Assembly (NCBI RefSeq): GCF_019239235.1
Contig: NZ_JAAZTS010000005.1
Coordinates: forward strand, 62,001-126,000
From: Caecibacteroides pullorum
GTDB taxonomy: Bacteria; Bacteroidota; Bacteroidia; Bacteroidales; Bacteroidaceae
DNA length: 64,000 bases
Reading direction: 5' to 3'
Below the pieces are notes generated by a model, which was given only the letters and a program-made list of their open reading frames with translations, was not told the DNA's origin and did no database searches. Within the stretch, counting starts at the first letter, position 1, and every line of letters starts with the position of its first letter. This document shows, in pieces, positions 17,543 through 25,786 of the stretch. The translations under genes were made by a program, and so were the position numbers.

Positions 17543-18757
17543 ATGGAAGCAAAGAAGAAAAAAGTAGTGGTCGCTTTCAGCGGCGGATTGGATACCTCGT
17601 TCACCGTGATGTATCTGGCCAAGGAGAAAGGTTATGAAGTATATGCAGCCTGTGCCAACACGGGCGGATTCAGCGCCGAGCAGCTGAAAACCAACGAAGA
17701 GAATGCCTACAAGCTGGGTGCCGTGAAGTATGTCACCCTCGACGTAACGCAGGAATACTACGAAAAGAGCCTGAAATACATGGTTTATGGCAACGTGTTG
17801 CGCAACGGTACCTACCCCATCTCCGTCAGCTCCGAACGTATCTTCCAGGCACTGGCCATCGCCCGCTACGCCAACGAGATAGGCGCCGATGCCATTGCCC
17901 ACGGCTCTACGGGTGCCGGCAACGACCAGGTGCGCTTCGACATGACCTTCCTCGTCATGGCTCCGGGTGTGGAAATCATCACCCTGACCCGCGACATGGC
18001 CTTGAGCCGTCAGGAAGAAATCGACTACCTGAACAAGCACGGCTTTGCCGCCGACTTTGCCAAACTGAAATATTCCTATAACGTAGGTATCTGGGGCACG
18101 AGCATTTGCGGAGGCGAAATCCTCGACTCGGCACAGGGTCTACCAGAGAGTGCCTACCTGAAGCATTGCACCAAGGAAGGCTCCGAGCAGCTGCTCCTCA
18201 CCTTCGAGAAGGGTGAACTGAAGGCCGTGAACGGCGAACGCTTCGACGACCCCATCAAGGCCATCCAGAAGGTTGAAGAAATCGGTGCGGCCTATGGCAT
18301 CGGACGCGACATGCACGTGGGCGACACCATCATCGGCATCAAGGGCCGCGTGGGCTTCGAAGCCGCCGCCCCCATGCTGATTATCGGCGCACACCGCTTC
18401 CTCGAGAAATACACCCTGAGCAAATGGCAGCAGTACTGGAAGGACCAGGTGGCCAACTGGTATGGCATGTTCCTCCACGAAAGCCAGTACCTGGAGCCCG
18501 TGATGCGCGACATCGAAGCCATGCTGACCGAGAGCCAGCGCAATGTGAACGGTACCGCCATCCTCGAACTCCGTCCGCTGGGCTTCCACACCGTAGGCGT
18601 GGAGAGCGCCGACGACCTGGTAAAGAACAAGTTCGGCGAATATGGCGAGATGCAGAAGGGCTGGACGGCCGAAGACGCCAAGGGCTTCATCAAAGTTTCG
18701 TCCACTCCGCTCCGTGCCTACTACGCTACGCACAAGGATGAACTGAACAACATCTGA
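17543..18757 (+). CDS. argG: Argininosuccinate synthase
   Basis: 404 residues. It joins citrulline and aspartate with ATP to give argininosuccinate. The PP-loop VVAFSGGLDTSF lies at the N-terminus, followed by the AHGSTGAGNDQVRF substrate-binding segment and YSYNVGIWGTSICGGEILD. It follows the GNAT gene by 32 bases and precedes a small pspC-like gene by 10 bases. Confidence 0.96.
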   Translation: MEAKKKKVVVAFSGGLDTSFTVMYLAKEKGYEVYAACANTGGFSAEQLKTNEENAYKLGAVKYVTLDVTQEYYEKSLKYMVYGNVLRNGTYPISVSSERIFQALAIARYANEIGADAIAHGSTGAGNDQVRFDMTFLVMAPGVEIITLTRDMALSRQEEIDYLNKHGFAADFAKLKYSYNVGIWGTSICGGEILDSAQGLPESAYLKHCTKEGSEQLLLTFEKGELKAVNGERFDDPIKAIQKVEEIGAAYGIGRDMHVGDTIIGIKGRVGFEAAAPMLIIGAHRFLEKYTLSKWQQYWKDQVANWYGMFLHESQYLEPVMRDIEAMLTESQRNVNGTAILELRPLGFHTVGVESADDLVKNKFGEYGEMQKGWTAEDAKGFIKVSSTPLRAYYATHKDELNNI

Positions 18758-18767
18758 TTTTTCCGCC

Positions 18768-18980
18768 ATGGAAGCAGAAAAGAAACTCAGACGCCCGCGC
18801 ACCGGCCGCATGCTGGCCGGTGTATGCGCCGGCATCGCAAACTACTTTGCACTCGACCCCACCGTCATCCGCGTTGTCTACACGCTCGCGACCGTATTCA
18901 CCGCCTTCTCGGGTGTCATCATCTACTTTCTGCTGATGCTGATTATCCCCGAAGAGGAAAACCGTTACTTTCAAGATTAA
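18768..18980 (+). CDS. Small PspC-domain membrane protein
   Basis: 70 residues: a basic N-terminus (KKLRRPRTGRMLAGVCAG) followed by a PspC domain with IANYFALDPTVIRVVY and one strongly hydrophobic helix (about residues 40-60). PspC proteins take part in the phage-shock response in proteobacteria; small stand-alone versions are common in Bacteroidota with unknown roles. It is packed between argG and argC with gaps of 10 and 21 bases, so it is co-transcribed with arginine genes although no metabolic link is evident. Confidence 0.85.
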   Translation: MEAEKKLRRPRTGRMLAGVCAGIANYFALDPTVIRVVYTLATVFTAFSGVIIYFLLMLIIPEEENRYFQD

Positions 18981-19001
18981 AACAGACAGATATTACATAT
19001 T

Positions 19002-19970
19002 ATGATTAAAGTAGGAATTATCGGCGGAGCCGGCTACACGGCAGGCGAACTCATCCGCCTGTTGCTGAACCATCCGGAGGCGGAAATCGTCTTCGTCAAC
19101 AGCTCGAGCAACGCCGGCAACAAGATAACCGACGTGCACGAAGGTCTCTACGGCGAAACCGACCTGACCTTCACTGACCAGCTCCCGCTAGACGACATCG
19201 ACGTGCTCTTCTTCTGCACCGCCCATGGCGACACGCGCAAGTTCCTGGAGAGCCACAACGTGCCCGAAGACCTGAAAATCATCGACCTCTCGATGGACTA
19301 CCGCCTCAAGAGCGACGACCACGACTTCATCTACGGCCTTCCCGAGCTGAACCGTCGCGCCACCTGCACGGCCAAGCACGTAGCCAACCCCGGCTGCTTC
19401 GCTACCTGCATCCAGCTGGGCCTGCTTCCCCTGGCCAAAAACCTGATGCTAAACGACGACATTATGGTAAACGCCATCACGGGCAGCACGGGCGCAGGCG
19501 TCAAGCCGGGTGCTACAAGTCACTTCAGCTGGCGTAACAATAACCTGAGTGTCTACAAGGCTTTCGAACACCAACACGTGCCCGAAATCAAGCAGTCGCT
19601 CCGCCAGCTCCAGAACAGCTTCGACTCCGAAATCGACTTCATCCCCTATCGTGGTGACTTCGCCCGCGGCATCTTCGCCACCATCGTCGTGAAGACCAAG
19701 GTAGCTCTCGAGGAAATCCGCCGCATGTACGAAGAATACTATGCCAAGGATTCCTTCACGCACATCGTCGACAAGAACATCGATCTGAAGCAGGTGATCA
19801 ACACCAACAAGTGCCTCATCCACCTGGAGAAGCACGGCGACAAGCTGCTCATCATCTCATGCATCGACAACCTGCTGAAGGGTGCCAGCGGCCAGGCCGT
19901 CCACAACATGAACCTGATGTTCAACCTCGAAGAGACGGTAGGACTGAGGCTGAAGCCGAGTGCGTTTTAA
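19002..19970 (+). CDS. argC: N-acetyl(succinyl)-gamma-glutamyl-phosphate reductase
   Basis: 322 residues. It reduces N-acyl-glutamyl-5-phosphate to the semialdehyde with NADPH. The N-terminal Rossmann motif IGGAGYTAGELIRLLLNHPE, the catalytic cysteine in VANPGCFATCIQLGL, and the STGAGVKPG block are visible. In this organism the acyl group is probably succinyl. Its stop codon overlaps the ATG of the next small gene (TAATG), and a repeat arm begins at this junction. Confidence 0.94.
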   Translation: MIKVGIIGGAGYTAGELIRLLLNHPEAEIVFVNSSSNAGNKITDVHEGLYGETDLTFTDQLPLDDIDVLFFCTAHGDTRKFLESHNVPEDLKIIDLSMDYRLKSDDHDFIYGLPELNRRATCTAKHVANPGCFATCIQLGLLPLAKNLMLNDDIMVNAITGSTGAGVKPGATSHFSWRNNNLSVYKAFEHQHVPEIKQSLRQLQNSFDSEIDFIPYRGDFARGIFATIVVKTKVALEEIRRMYEEYYAKDSFTHIVDKNIDLKQVINTNKCLIHLEKHGDKLLIISCIDNLLKGASGQAVHNMNLMFNLEETVGLRLKPSAF

Positions 19971-20001
19971 TGAAGAATAAAGAACGAAGAATGAAGAATT
20001 C
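19969..20001 (+). repeat. Left arm of inverted repeat flanking the four-helix-bundle ORF
   Basis: Composed of GAAGAAT-type units. AATGAAGAAT (19969-19978) and AAGAATGAAGAATT (19987-20000) are exact reverse complements of 20414-20423 and 20385-20398 in the right arm. The repeat overlaps the end of argC. Confidence 0.75.
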
Positions 20002-20377
20002 ACGCAACAGGAAGGATTCGTTACTGCATGCCAAGAGTTACGCTTTTGCATTGAGGGTAATCGGCATGAACAGGTACTTGAGAGAGCAGGAACAAGAATT
20101 CATGCTGAGTAAGCAAGTTCTTCGTTCGGGTACGGCCATCGGCGCACTGGTCCGTGAATCGGAGTTTGCCCAAAGCCAAGCCGACTTCATTAACAAACTG
20201 AGCGTAGCGTTGAAAGAAGCAAACGAGACGGATTATTGGCTCAATCTGCTTCACGATTCGCAATACATAAACGACAATTCGTTCGAAAGCATGGAAAACG
20301 ATTGTGGCGAACTCATCGCCCTACGCATTTCCTCCATCCGAACAGTAAAAAATAACCAGAAAAAGAGTGAGGAATAA
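19970..20377 (+). CDS. Four-helix-bundle protein (23S rRNA intervening-sequence family)
   Basis: 135 residues (128 if it starts at 19991). It belongs to the S23/IVP-type four-helix-bundle family known from rRNA intervening sequences and related to DGR accessory proteins: long helices with the motifs AYAFALRVIGMNRYL, LSKQVLRSGTAIGALVRESE, QADFINKLSVALKEANETDYWL and a C-terminal EMENDCGEL-type helix (here SMENDCGELIALRISSI). These proteins form pentameric basic rings that bind nucleic acid. The gene lies between argC and argD, is unrelated to arginine metabolism, and is enclosed by inverted AT-rich repeats, which suggests insertion as a unit. Lys/Asn content is high compared with the GC-rich arg genes around it. 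Confidence 0.85.
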   Translation: MKNKERRMKNSRNRKDSLLHAKSYAFALRVIGMNRYLREQEQEFMLSKQVLRSGTAIGALVRESEFAQSQADFINKLSVALKEANETDYWLNLLHDSQYINDNSFESMENDCGELIALRISSIRTVKNNQKKSEE

Positions 20378-20383
20378 ACTCAG

Positions 20384-20425
20384 AAATTCTTCATTCTTAA
20401 TTCTTAATTCTTAATTCTTCATTTA
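20384..20425 (+). repeat. Right arm of inverted repeat flanking the four-helix-bundle ORF
   Basis: ATTCTTCATTCTTAATTCTT units; reverse complement of 19969-20001 with one extra 7-8-base unit. It ends 4 bases before the argD start codon. In mRNA the two arms could pair into a long AU-rich stem that closes the ORF in a loop. Confidence 0.75.
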
Positions 20426-20429
20426 AAAT

Positions 20430-21554
20430 ATGAACTTATTCGATGTATATCCTTTGTTCGACATCAACATCATCAAAGGGAAAGGCTGCCACGTGTGGGA
20501 CGAGAACGGTACGGAGTACCTCGACCTCTACGGCGGCCATGCCGTCATCTCCATCGGCCACGCCCATCCGCACTACGTGGAGATGATCAGCCACCAGGTA
20601 GCCACCCTGGGCTTCTACTCCAACTCCGTCATCAACAAGCTCCAACAGCAGGTGGCCGAACGCCTGGGCAAGGCCAGCGGCTACGAGGACTACTCGCTAT
20701 TCCTCATCAACAGCGGTGCCGAAGCCAACGAAAACGCCCTGAAGCTGGCCTCCTTCCACAACGGACGCACACGGGTGGTGTCCTTCGCCAAGGCCTTCCA
20801 CGGCCGTACGTCACTGGCCGTCGAAGTGACCAACAATCCCAAAATCATCGCCCCCATCAACGATTGCGGCCACGTCACCTACCTGCCGCTCAACGACACG
20901 GCCGCCATGCAGGCCGAGCTGGCCAAGGGTGATGTCTGCGCCGTCATCATCGAAGGCATCCAGGGCGTAGGCGGCATCCAGCTACCCACCGACGAATTCA
21001 TGCACGCCCTCCGTCAGGCCTGTACGGAGACGGGCACCGTGCTAATCCTCGACGAGATACAGAGCGGCTACGGACGTAGCGGCAAGTTCTTCTCCCACCA
21101 GCACCAGGGCATCCGTCCCGACATCATCACCGTAGCCAAGGGCATCGGCAACGGCTTCCCCATGGCCGGCGTGCTCATCAGCCCCATGTTCACACCCGTC
21201 TACGGCCAGCTGGGCACCACCTTCGGAGGCAACCACCTGGCCTGCTCCGCCGCCCTGGCCGTGCTCGATGTCATGGAGCAGGAACACCTGGTGGAGAATG
21301 CCGCCCGTGTAGGTACCTACCTGCTGGATGAGCTGAAGAAATTGCCCCAAATCAAGGACGTACGCGGCCGCGGCCTGATGATCGGCCTCGAGTTCGACGA
21401 ACCCATCAAAGACCTGCGCCTGCGCCTGCTCAAGGAGCAGCACGTCTTTACGGGCGTGAGCGGCACCAACGTCATCCGTCTCCTGCCGCCTCTCTGCCTG
21501 TCCATGGACGAGGCCAGCCTCTTCCTCGAGCGGTTCAAGAAAGTGCTAGGCTGA
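20430..21554 (+). CDS. argD: Acetyl(succinyl)ornithine aminotransferase
   Basis: 374 residues, class III PLP aminotransferase. It converts N-acyl-glutamate semialdehyde to N-acyl-ornithine with glutamate as donor. LFLINSGAEANENALKLA, the cofactor region LILDEIQSGYGRSG and the PLP lysine in ITVAKGIGNGFPMAG are visible, followed by TTFGGNHLAC. It restores the GC-rich codon use of the arg genes after the AT-rich insert. A long hairpin terminator follows. Confidence 0.93.
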   Translation: MNLFDVYPLFDINIIKGKGCHVWDENGTEYLDLYGGHAVISIGHAHPHYVEMISHQVATLGFYSNSVINKLQQQVAERLGKASGYEDYSLFLINSGAEANENALKLASFHNGRTRVVSFAKAFHGRTSLAVEVTNNPKIIAPINDCGHVTYLPLNDTAAMQAELAKGDVCAVIIEGIQGVGGIQLPTDEFMHALRQACTETGTVLILDEIQSGYGRSGKFFSHQHQGIRPDIITVAKGIGNGFPMAGVLISPMFTPVYGQLGTTFGGNHLACSAALAVLDVMEQEHLVENAARVGTYLLDELKKLPQIKDVRGRGLMIGLEFDEPIKDLRLRLLKEQHVFTGVSGTNVIRLLPPLCLSMDEASLFLERFKKVLG

Positions 21555-21575
21555 TACCCTTTTATCCATCTTCCC

Positions 21576-21635
21576 TTTCGGCGTGAATAGCATAAGCATC
21601 TTCGGACACTTATGTTTTCCACGCCGAAATCTTTT
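21576..21635 (+). terminator. Terminator after argD
   Basis: Long hairpin: TTTCGGCGTG (21576-21585) pairs with CACGCCGAAA (21620-21629), and an inner CATAAG/CTTATG stem (21591-21596, 21609-21614) caps it; followed by TCTTTT. It separates the arg unit from proC. Confidence 0.65.
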
Positions 21636-21726
21636 CATACCGGTCTAATTTTTCTGTCGACAACAAAAAGCAAGGTTCCCGTTGCATTTTTCTGGCAAGG
21701 TGTACAAATTTCTTTCCAAAACTTAT

Positions 21727-21734
21727 TAACTTTG
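21727..21734 (+). promoter_or_regulatory. -7 promoter element of proC
   Basis: TAACTTTG on the plus strand, 33 bases before the proC ATG and inside the upstream extension of the open frame, which supports the start at 21768. Confidence 0.55.
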
Positions 21735-21767
21735 CCAGAAATCAATCTTTATCTAAAACAAACGCTT

Positions 21768-22544
21768 ATGAGAACAGCCATCATCGGAGCAGGAAACATG
21801 GGCGGAGCCATCGCCCGCGGACTGGCAAAAGGCACCATTATCCCTGCCTCAGAGATTATCGTTTCGAACCCCACGCAAGACAAACTCGACGTTCTGAAAG
21901 CCGAAATTCCCGACATACAGGTAACCTCAAGCAACCGGAAGGCAGCAAAAGACGCCGATCTCATCATTCTGGCCGTAAAACCCTGGCTGGTAAACGATGT
22001 ACTTAGCGAAATAAAGCCGAAAGCTCCACAAATGCTGATATCCATTGCCGCCGGCATCAACTTGGGCGAACTGTGGAACATGCTGAATTGTCAGCCACTT
22101 CCCCTTTTTCGTGTGATTCCCAACACCGGTATCAGCGAGATGCAAAGCATGACGCTCATTACCAGCGCCTACGCCACCTCTGAACAAGCCAAACAGGTAC
22201 TGGATATTTTCAACGAAATGGGGCTTGCCATACTCCTACCCGAAGAGAAATTTGCCGCCGCCACGTCTATGACCTCCTGCGGCATTGCCTATGCACTGAA
22301 GTACATCCAGGCTGCCATGCAAGCCGGTGTGGAGCTTGGCATCCGTCCCACAGACGGCATGAAAATGGTAGCCCAGTCTCTCAAAGGTGCCGCTGAGCTC
22401 ATCCTCAACAACGATACGCACCCTGCCCTCGAAATAGACAAAGTGTGTACCCCCGGCGGACTCACCATCAAAGGTATCAACAGCCTGGAGCACGACGGAT
22501 TCACATCGGCCATTATCAATGCAATAAAAGCAAGTACCACTTAA
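21768..22544 (+). CDS. proC: Pyrroline-5-carboxylate reductase
   Basis: 258 residues. It reduces pyrroline-5-carboxylate to proline with NAD(P)H. The N-terminal AIIGAGNMGGAIARGL dinucleotide motif, VIPNTGISEMQSMT, and the C-terminal signature VCTPGGLTIKGINSLE are clear. The frame runs 52 residues upstream but contains the promoter, so the start is 21768. Its partners proB and proA are at 40.8-43.1 kb. Confidence 0.94.
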   Translation: MRTAIIGAGNMGGAIARGLAKGTIIPASEIIVSNPTQDKLDVLKAEIPDIQVTSSNRKAAKDADLIILAVKPWLVNDVLSEIKPKAPQMLISIAAGINLGELWNMLNCQPLPLFRVIPNTGISEMQSMTLITSAYATSEQAKQVLDIFNEMGLAILLPEEKFAAATSMTSCGIAYALKYIQAAMQAGVELGIRPTDGMKMVAQSLKGAAELILNNDTHPALEIDKVCTPGGLTIKGINSLEHDGFTSAIINAIKASTT

Positions 22545-22575
22545 CCATTTATCATTCTAATCACTAAATAACAGT

Positions 22576-23124
22576 ATGGACGAACAGATTAAACAAATAG
22601 CCGAGCGCCTGCGCGGATTGCGCGACGCCATGGAACTGACTCCCAACGACATTGCCAACGAATGCGGCATCGACAAGGACGAATACGAACGCGCCGAATC
22701 GGGCGAACACGACATCTCCGTGAGCATGCTCCAGCAGATAGCACGCCACTACAACATCGCCCTCGACGCGCTGATGTTCGGCGAAGAACCCAAGATGAGC
22801 ACCTACTTCCTGACGCGTGCCGGCAAGGGCATCAGCGTGGAGCGCACCAAGGCCTACAAGTACCAGTCGCTGGCTGCCGGATTCAAGGACCGCAAGGCCG
22901 ACCCCTTCATCGTGACCGTAGAGCCCAACGACCGCCCCATGCACTACAACACGCATGCCGGACAGGAATTCAACCTCGTCATCGAAGGCACCCTGCTCCT
23001 GAGCATCGGCGGCAAGGAACTCACCCTGACCCCAGGCGACAGCATCTACTTCAACTCCAGCCTGCCCCACGGCATGAAGGCCCTCGACGGCAAGACCGTG
23101 CGCTTCCTGGCAATCATCATGTAA
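22576..23124 (+). CDS. XRE-family regulator with C-terminal cupin domain
   Basis: 182 residues. An N-terminal helix-turn-helix (about 5-65: LRDAMELTPNDIANECGID, then SVSMLQQIARHYNIALDALM) is joined to a cupin sensor domain (about 110-182: MHYNTHAGQEFNLVIEGTL, LTPGDSIYFNSSLPHGM). Such one-component regulators bind a small ligand in the cupin barrel. The gene lies 13 bases before the acyl-CoA synthetase on the same strand, so local control of that gene is likely. Confidence 0.9.
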   Translation: MDEQIKQIAERLRGLRDAMELTPNDIANECGIDKDEYERAESGEHDISVSMLQQIARHYNIALDALMFGEEPKMSTYFLTRAGKGISVERTKAYKYQSLAAGFKDRKADPFIVTVEPNDRPMHYNTHAGQEFNLVIEGTLLLSIGGKELTLTPGDSIYFNSSLPHGMKALDGKTVRFLAIIM

Positions 23125-23137
23125 AATTAGCACAACT

Positions 23138-24796
23138 ATGATAGAAAGATTTCTCCAACAAACCACATTTACTTCCCAACAGGATTTTATAGATAACCTA
23201 AAGATAAACGTACCCGACAACTTCAACTTCGGCTACGACGTCGTGGACGCTTGGGCCGCCGAGCAACCCGACAAACCCGCCCTGCTCTGGACCAACGACA
23301 AGGGCGAGCACCGTCAGTTCAGCTTCGGCGACATGAAGCGCTATACCGACATGACGGCCAGCTACTTCCAGAGCCTCGGCATCGGCCGCGGCGACATGGT
23401 GATGCTCATCCTGAAGCGCCGCTACGAGTTCTGGTTCAGCATCGTGGCCCTCCACAAGCTGGGCGCCGTCGTCATCCCCGCCACCCACCTGTTGACGAAG
23501 AAGGACATCGTCTACCGTTGCAACGCCGCAGACATCAAGATGATTGTCTGCGCGGGCGAATCGGTCATCACCGACCACATCACCGCCGCCATGCCTGAGT
23601 CGCCCAGCGTGAAGCGCCTGGTCAGCGTAGGCCCCGAAGTGCCCGAAGGCTACGAAGACTTCCACAAGGGCATCGAGGCCGCCGCACCCTTCGTCAAGCC
23701 CGAACACCCCAATACGAACGACGACATCTCGCTGATGTACTTCACCAGCGGCACCACAGGCGAACCCAAGATGGTGGCCCACGACTTCACCTACCCGCTG
23801 GGACACATCGTCACGGGCTACATCTGGCACAACCTGAAACCCAACAGCCTCCACCTCACCATCGCCGACACTGGCTGGGGCAAGGCCGTGTGGGGCAAGC
23901 TCTACGGCCAGTGGATAGCCGGCGCCAACGTCTTCGTCTACGACCACGAGAAGTTCACCCCTGCCGACATCCTGCAAAAGATACAGGACTACCACGTCAC
24001 CTCGCTCTGCGCGCCGCCCACCATCTTCCGCTTCCTCATCCACGAAGACCTCACGAAGTACGACCTGTCGCACCTCGAGTACTGCACCATCGCAGGCGAG
24101 GCACTGAACCCCGCCGTGTTCGACACCTTCAAGAAGCTCACGGGCATCCGTCTGATGGAAGGCTTCGGCCAAACCGAAACCACCCTGACCGTTGCCACCA
24201 TGCCCTGGATGGAGCCGAAGCCCGGCAGCATGGGCCTGCCCAACCCGCAATACGACGTGGACCTCATCGACTCCGAAGGCCGTTCCGTCGAAGCCGGCGA
24301 GCAGGGACAGATCGTCATCCGCACCGACAAGGGCAAGCCCCTCGGCCTGTTCAAGGAATACTACCGCGCCCCTGAGCGTACCCGTGAAGCCTGGCACGAC
24401 GGCATCTACTACACGGGCGACGTGGCGTGGAAAGACGAAGACGGCTACCTGTGGTTCGTGGGGCGTGCGGACGACGTCATCAAGAGTTCGGGCTACCGCA
24501 TCGGCCCGTTCGAAGTGGAAAGTGCGCTGATGACCCATCCTGCCGTCGTAGAGTGTGCCATCACCGGCGTGCCCGACGAAATCCGCGGCCAGGTTGTCAA
24601 GGCCACCATTGTCCTCTCCAAGGCCTACAAGGACAAGGCAGGCGACGCCCTCATCAAGGAGCTTCAGAACCACGTGAAGCGCGTCACCGCCCCCTACAAG
24701 TATCCGCGTGTCATCGAGTTTGTGGACGAGTTGCCCAAGACCATCAGCGGCAAGATACGTCGCGTCGAAATCCGCAAGAACGACGAGAAACAATAA
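23138..24796 (+). CDS. AMP-forming acyl-CoA synthetase
   Basis: 552 residues, ANL superfamily. It activates a carboxylic acid with ATP and CoA. The P-loop-like YFTSGTTGEPKMVAHD, GFGQTETTLTV, YTGDVAWKDEDGYLWFVGRADDVIKSSGYR core motifs and the catalytic lysine in LPKTISGKIRRVE are intact. The overall pattern resembles medium-chain acyl-CoA/acetyl-CoA synthetases; substrate cannot be fixed. It is paired with the XRE-cupin regulator and followed by a strong terminator. Confidence 0.9.
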   Translation: MIERFLQQTTFTSQQDFIDNLKINVPDNFNFGYDVVDAWAAEQPDKPALLWTNDKGEHRQFSFGDMKRYTDMTASYFQSLGIGRGDMVMLILKRRYEFWFSIVALHKLGAVVIPATHLLTKKDIVYRCNAADIKMIVCAGESVITDHITAAMPESPSVKRLVSVGPEVPEGYEDFHKGIEAAAPFVKPEHPNTNDDISLMYFTSGTTGEPKMVAHDFTYPLGHIVTGYIWHNLKPNSLHLTIADTGWGKAVWGKLYGQWIAGANVFVYDHEKFTPADILQKIQDYHVTSLCAPPTIFRFLIHEDLTKYDLSHLEYCTIAGEALNPAVFDTFKKLTGIRLMEGFGQTETTLTVATMPWMEPKPGSMGLPNPQYDVDLIDSEGRSVEAGEQGQIVIRTDKGKPLGLFKEYYRAPERTREAWHDGIYYTGDVAWKDEDGYLWFVGRADDVIKSSGYRIGPFEVESALMTHPAVVECAITGVPDEIRGQVVKATIVLSKAYKDKAGDALIKELQNHVKRVTAPYKYPRVIEFVDELPKTISGKIRRVEIRKNDEKQ

Positions 24797-24822
24797 GCCG
24801 CGGGCTTACCCTTCATAGCCTC

Positions 24823-24871
24823 AGCCGAAACCTCTTTTCCTAACATCAGAAAAAGGGGTTTCGGCTTTTTC
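24823..24871 (+). terminator. Terminator of the acyl-CoA synthetase gene
   Basis: AGCCGAAACCTCTTTT pairs with AAAAGGGGTTTCGGCT (one G-T pair) around a short loop, followed by TTTTT. Confidence 0.85.
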
Positions 24872-25096
24872 TATTTACTCAACATAACCATGAACTTGGC
24901 GTTTCTAAAGTAGATAGTTACGCGGCTAATGTAGGTAGTTAGCAGGCTAATGTAGGCAATTAAAACATTTGTGAAAGCAATTCCCTTTCCCATTCTACCT
25001 ATATCAAACTATATTAGTGAAAGTTTCACGCCTTCACAAAATCATAATTCCCTGTAAATAAGAGCCATATAGTGAAACATAGACGGGAAAGACAAA
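24872..25096. other. Intergenic region with short repeats, no gene seen
   Basis: Between the terminator and the CAT-like gene there is no credible ORF. It holds three 21-bp repeat units (24903-24965) and a TTTCAC-type palindrome, GTGAAAGTTTCAC near 25018-25030. Composition is clearly AT-richer than the arg genes to the left. Confidence 0.6.
24903..24965 (+). repeat. Three 21-bp intergenic repeat units (copy A)
   Basis: TCTAAAGTAGATAGTTACGC, GGCTAATGTAGGTAGTTAGC and GGCTAATGTAGGCAATTA repeat with 21-base spacing. Related units occur at 40363-40432 and 59720-59770. Confidence 0.7.
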
Positions 25097-25714
25097 TTAT
25101 AGCTGAAAATCAAAAACAGGTTGAAGTTCCTCCAAAAATTGTGCTGCATGAGCTCCGTCCATCTGTGTATGATGGAACTGGAATGAAACGGTCAAGTATT
25201 TCCTGAAGAAACGGTTTTTGATTCTTCCCCATATCAGGAATGGATTGTTGAATATACCGCTATACATACCAACAGCACCATCTATTTCATAATTTACAAG
25301 AGCAGAGGTCCCAATAACCATACTTTCAGTCAAATCATGATTTTGACATGTTTCAGCAACTTGACCAGTTAGCCGGATATAATCACTATTAAATTGATTC
25401 AGATCTTCTGAAAAAGGAATATCACAGGAACTTACTTCCCCTAATCTATTGGCAACAATCGTATTCACGGCAATTGTATCATATTGAATCAGCTTGTCGC
25501 CAACTGGAAGCATATAGAATTCCTTGATGTCGGAAGCAGCCTTGCCGATACACCAACACATCAGCATGTTTAGTTTTAGCCCTTTCTTTTTACTAATTCT
25601 TACAAGATTAGTCACATCAAGCGTCTTGAAAAATGTGACCATTGGCATAGGGGCCTGCATCCACATTTCGTATGCGTACGCACGTGTTGTTAAGGCGGGA
25701 TTTATTTCTTTCAT
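25097..25714 (-). CDS. CatA-like chloramphenicol acetyltransferase family O-acetyltransferase
   Basis: 205 residues, slightly shorter than classical CAT (about 215). The C-terminal catalytic block FQFHHTQMDGAHAAQFLEEL contains the HHxxxDG motif with the active-site histidine, and the central SALVNYEIDGAVGMYSGIFNNPFLIWGR stretch aligns with the CAT fold. True CATs acetylate chloramphenicol; chromosomal relatives may act on other substrates, so resistance is not assured. Start placed at MKEINPAL because a TATTTTTG promoter element (25742-25749) lies beside the longer frame start. The AraC regulator upstream on the same strand is the likely controller. Confidence 0.8.
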   Translation of the reverse strand: MKEINPALTTRAYAYEMWMQAPMPMVTFFKTLDVTNLVRISKKKGLKLNMLMCWCIGKAASDIKEFYMLPVGDKLIQYDTIAVNTIVANRLGEVSSCDIPFSEDLNQFNSDYIRLTGQVAETCQNHDLTESMVIGTSALVNYEIDGAVGMYSGIFNNPFLIWGRIKNRFFRKYLTVSFQFHHTQMDGAHAAQFLEELQPVFDFQL

Positions 25715-25741
25715 TTCTATGTGTCCTTTAAAATTAGGGCA

Positions 25742-25749
25742 CAAAAATA
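25742..25749 (-). promoter_or_regulatory. -7 promoter element of the CAT-like gene
   Basis: TATTTTTG on the minus strand, 27 bases before the chosen ATG, in the gap behind the AraC gene. Confidence 0.5.
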
Positions 25750-25786
25750 ATACGGGACTTTGATTATGGATAGAATAAAAGAGACA

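Noticed and set aside
23198..24793. Open frame of 531 codons on the minus strand opposite the acyl-CoA synthetase
   Set aside because: The composition is typical of an antisense shadow of a GC-rich gene (long Val/Asp/Gly/His runs), with no domain, no promoter, and full overlap with a gene that has all ANL motifs.
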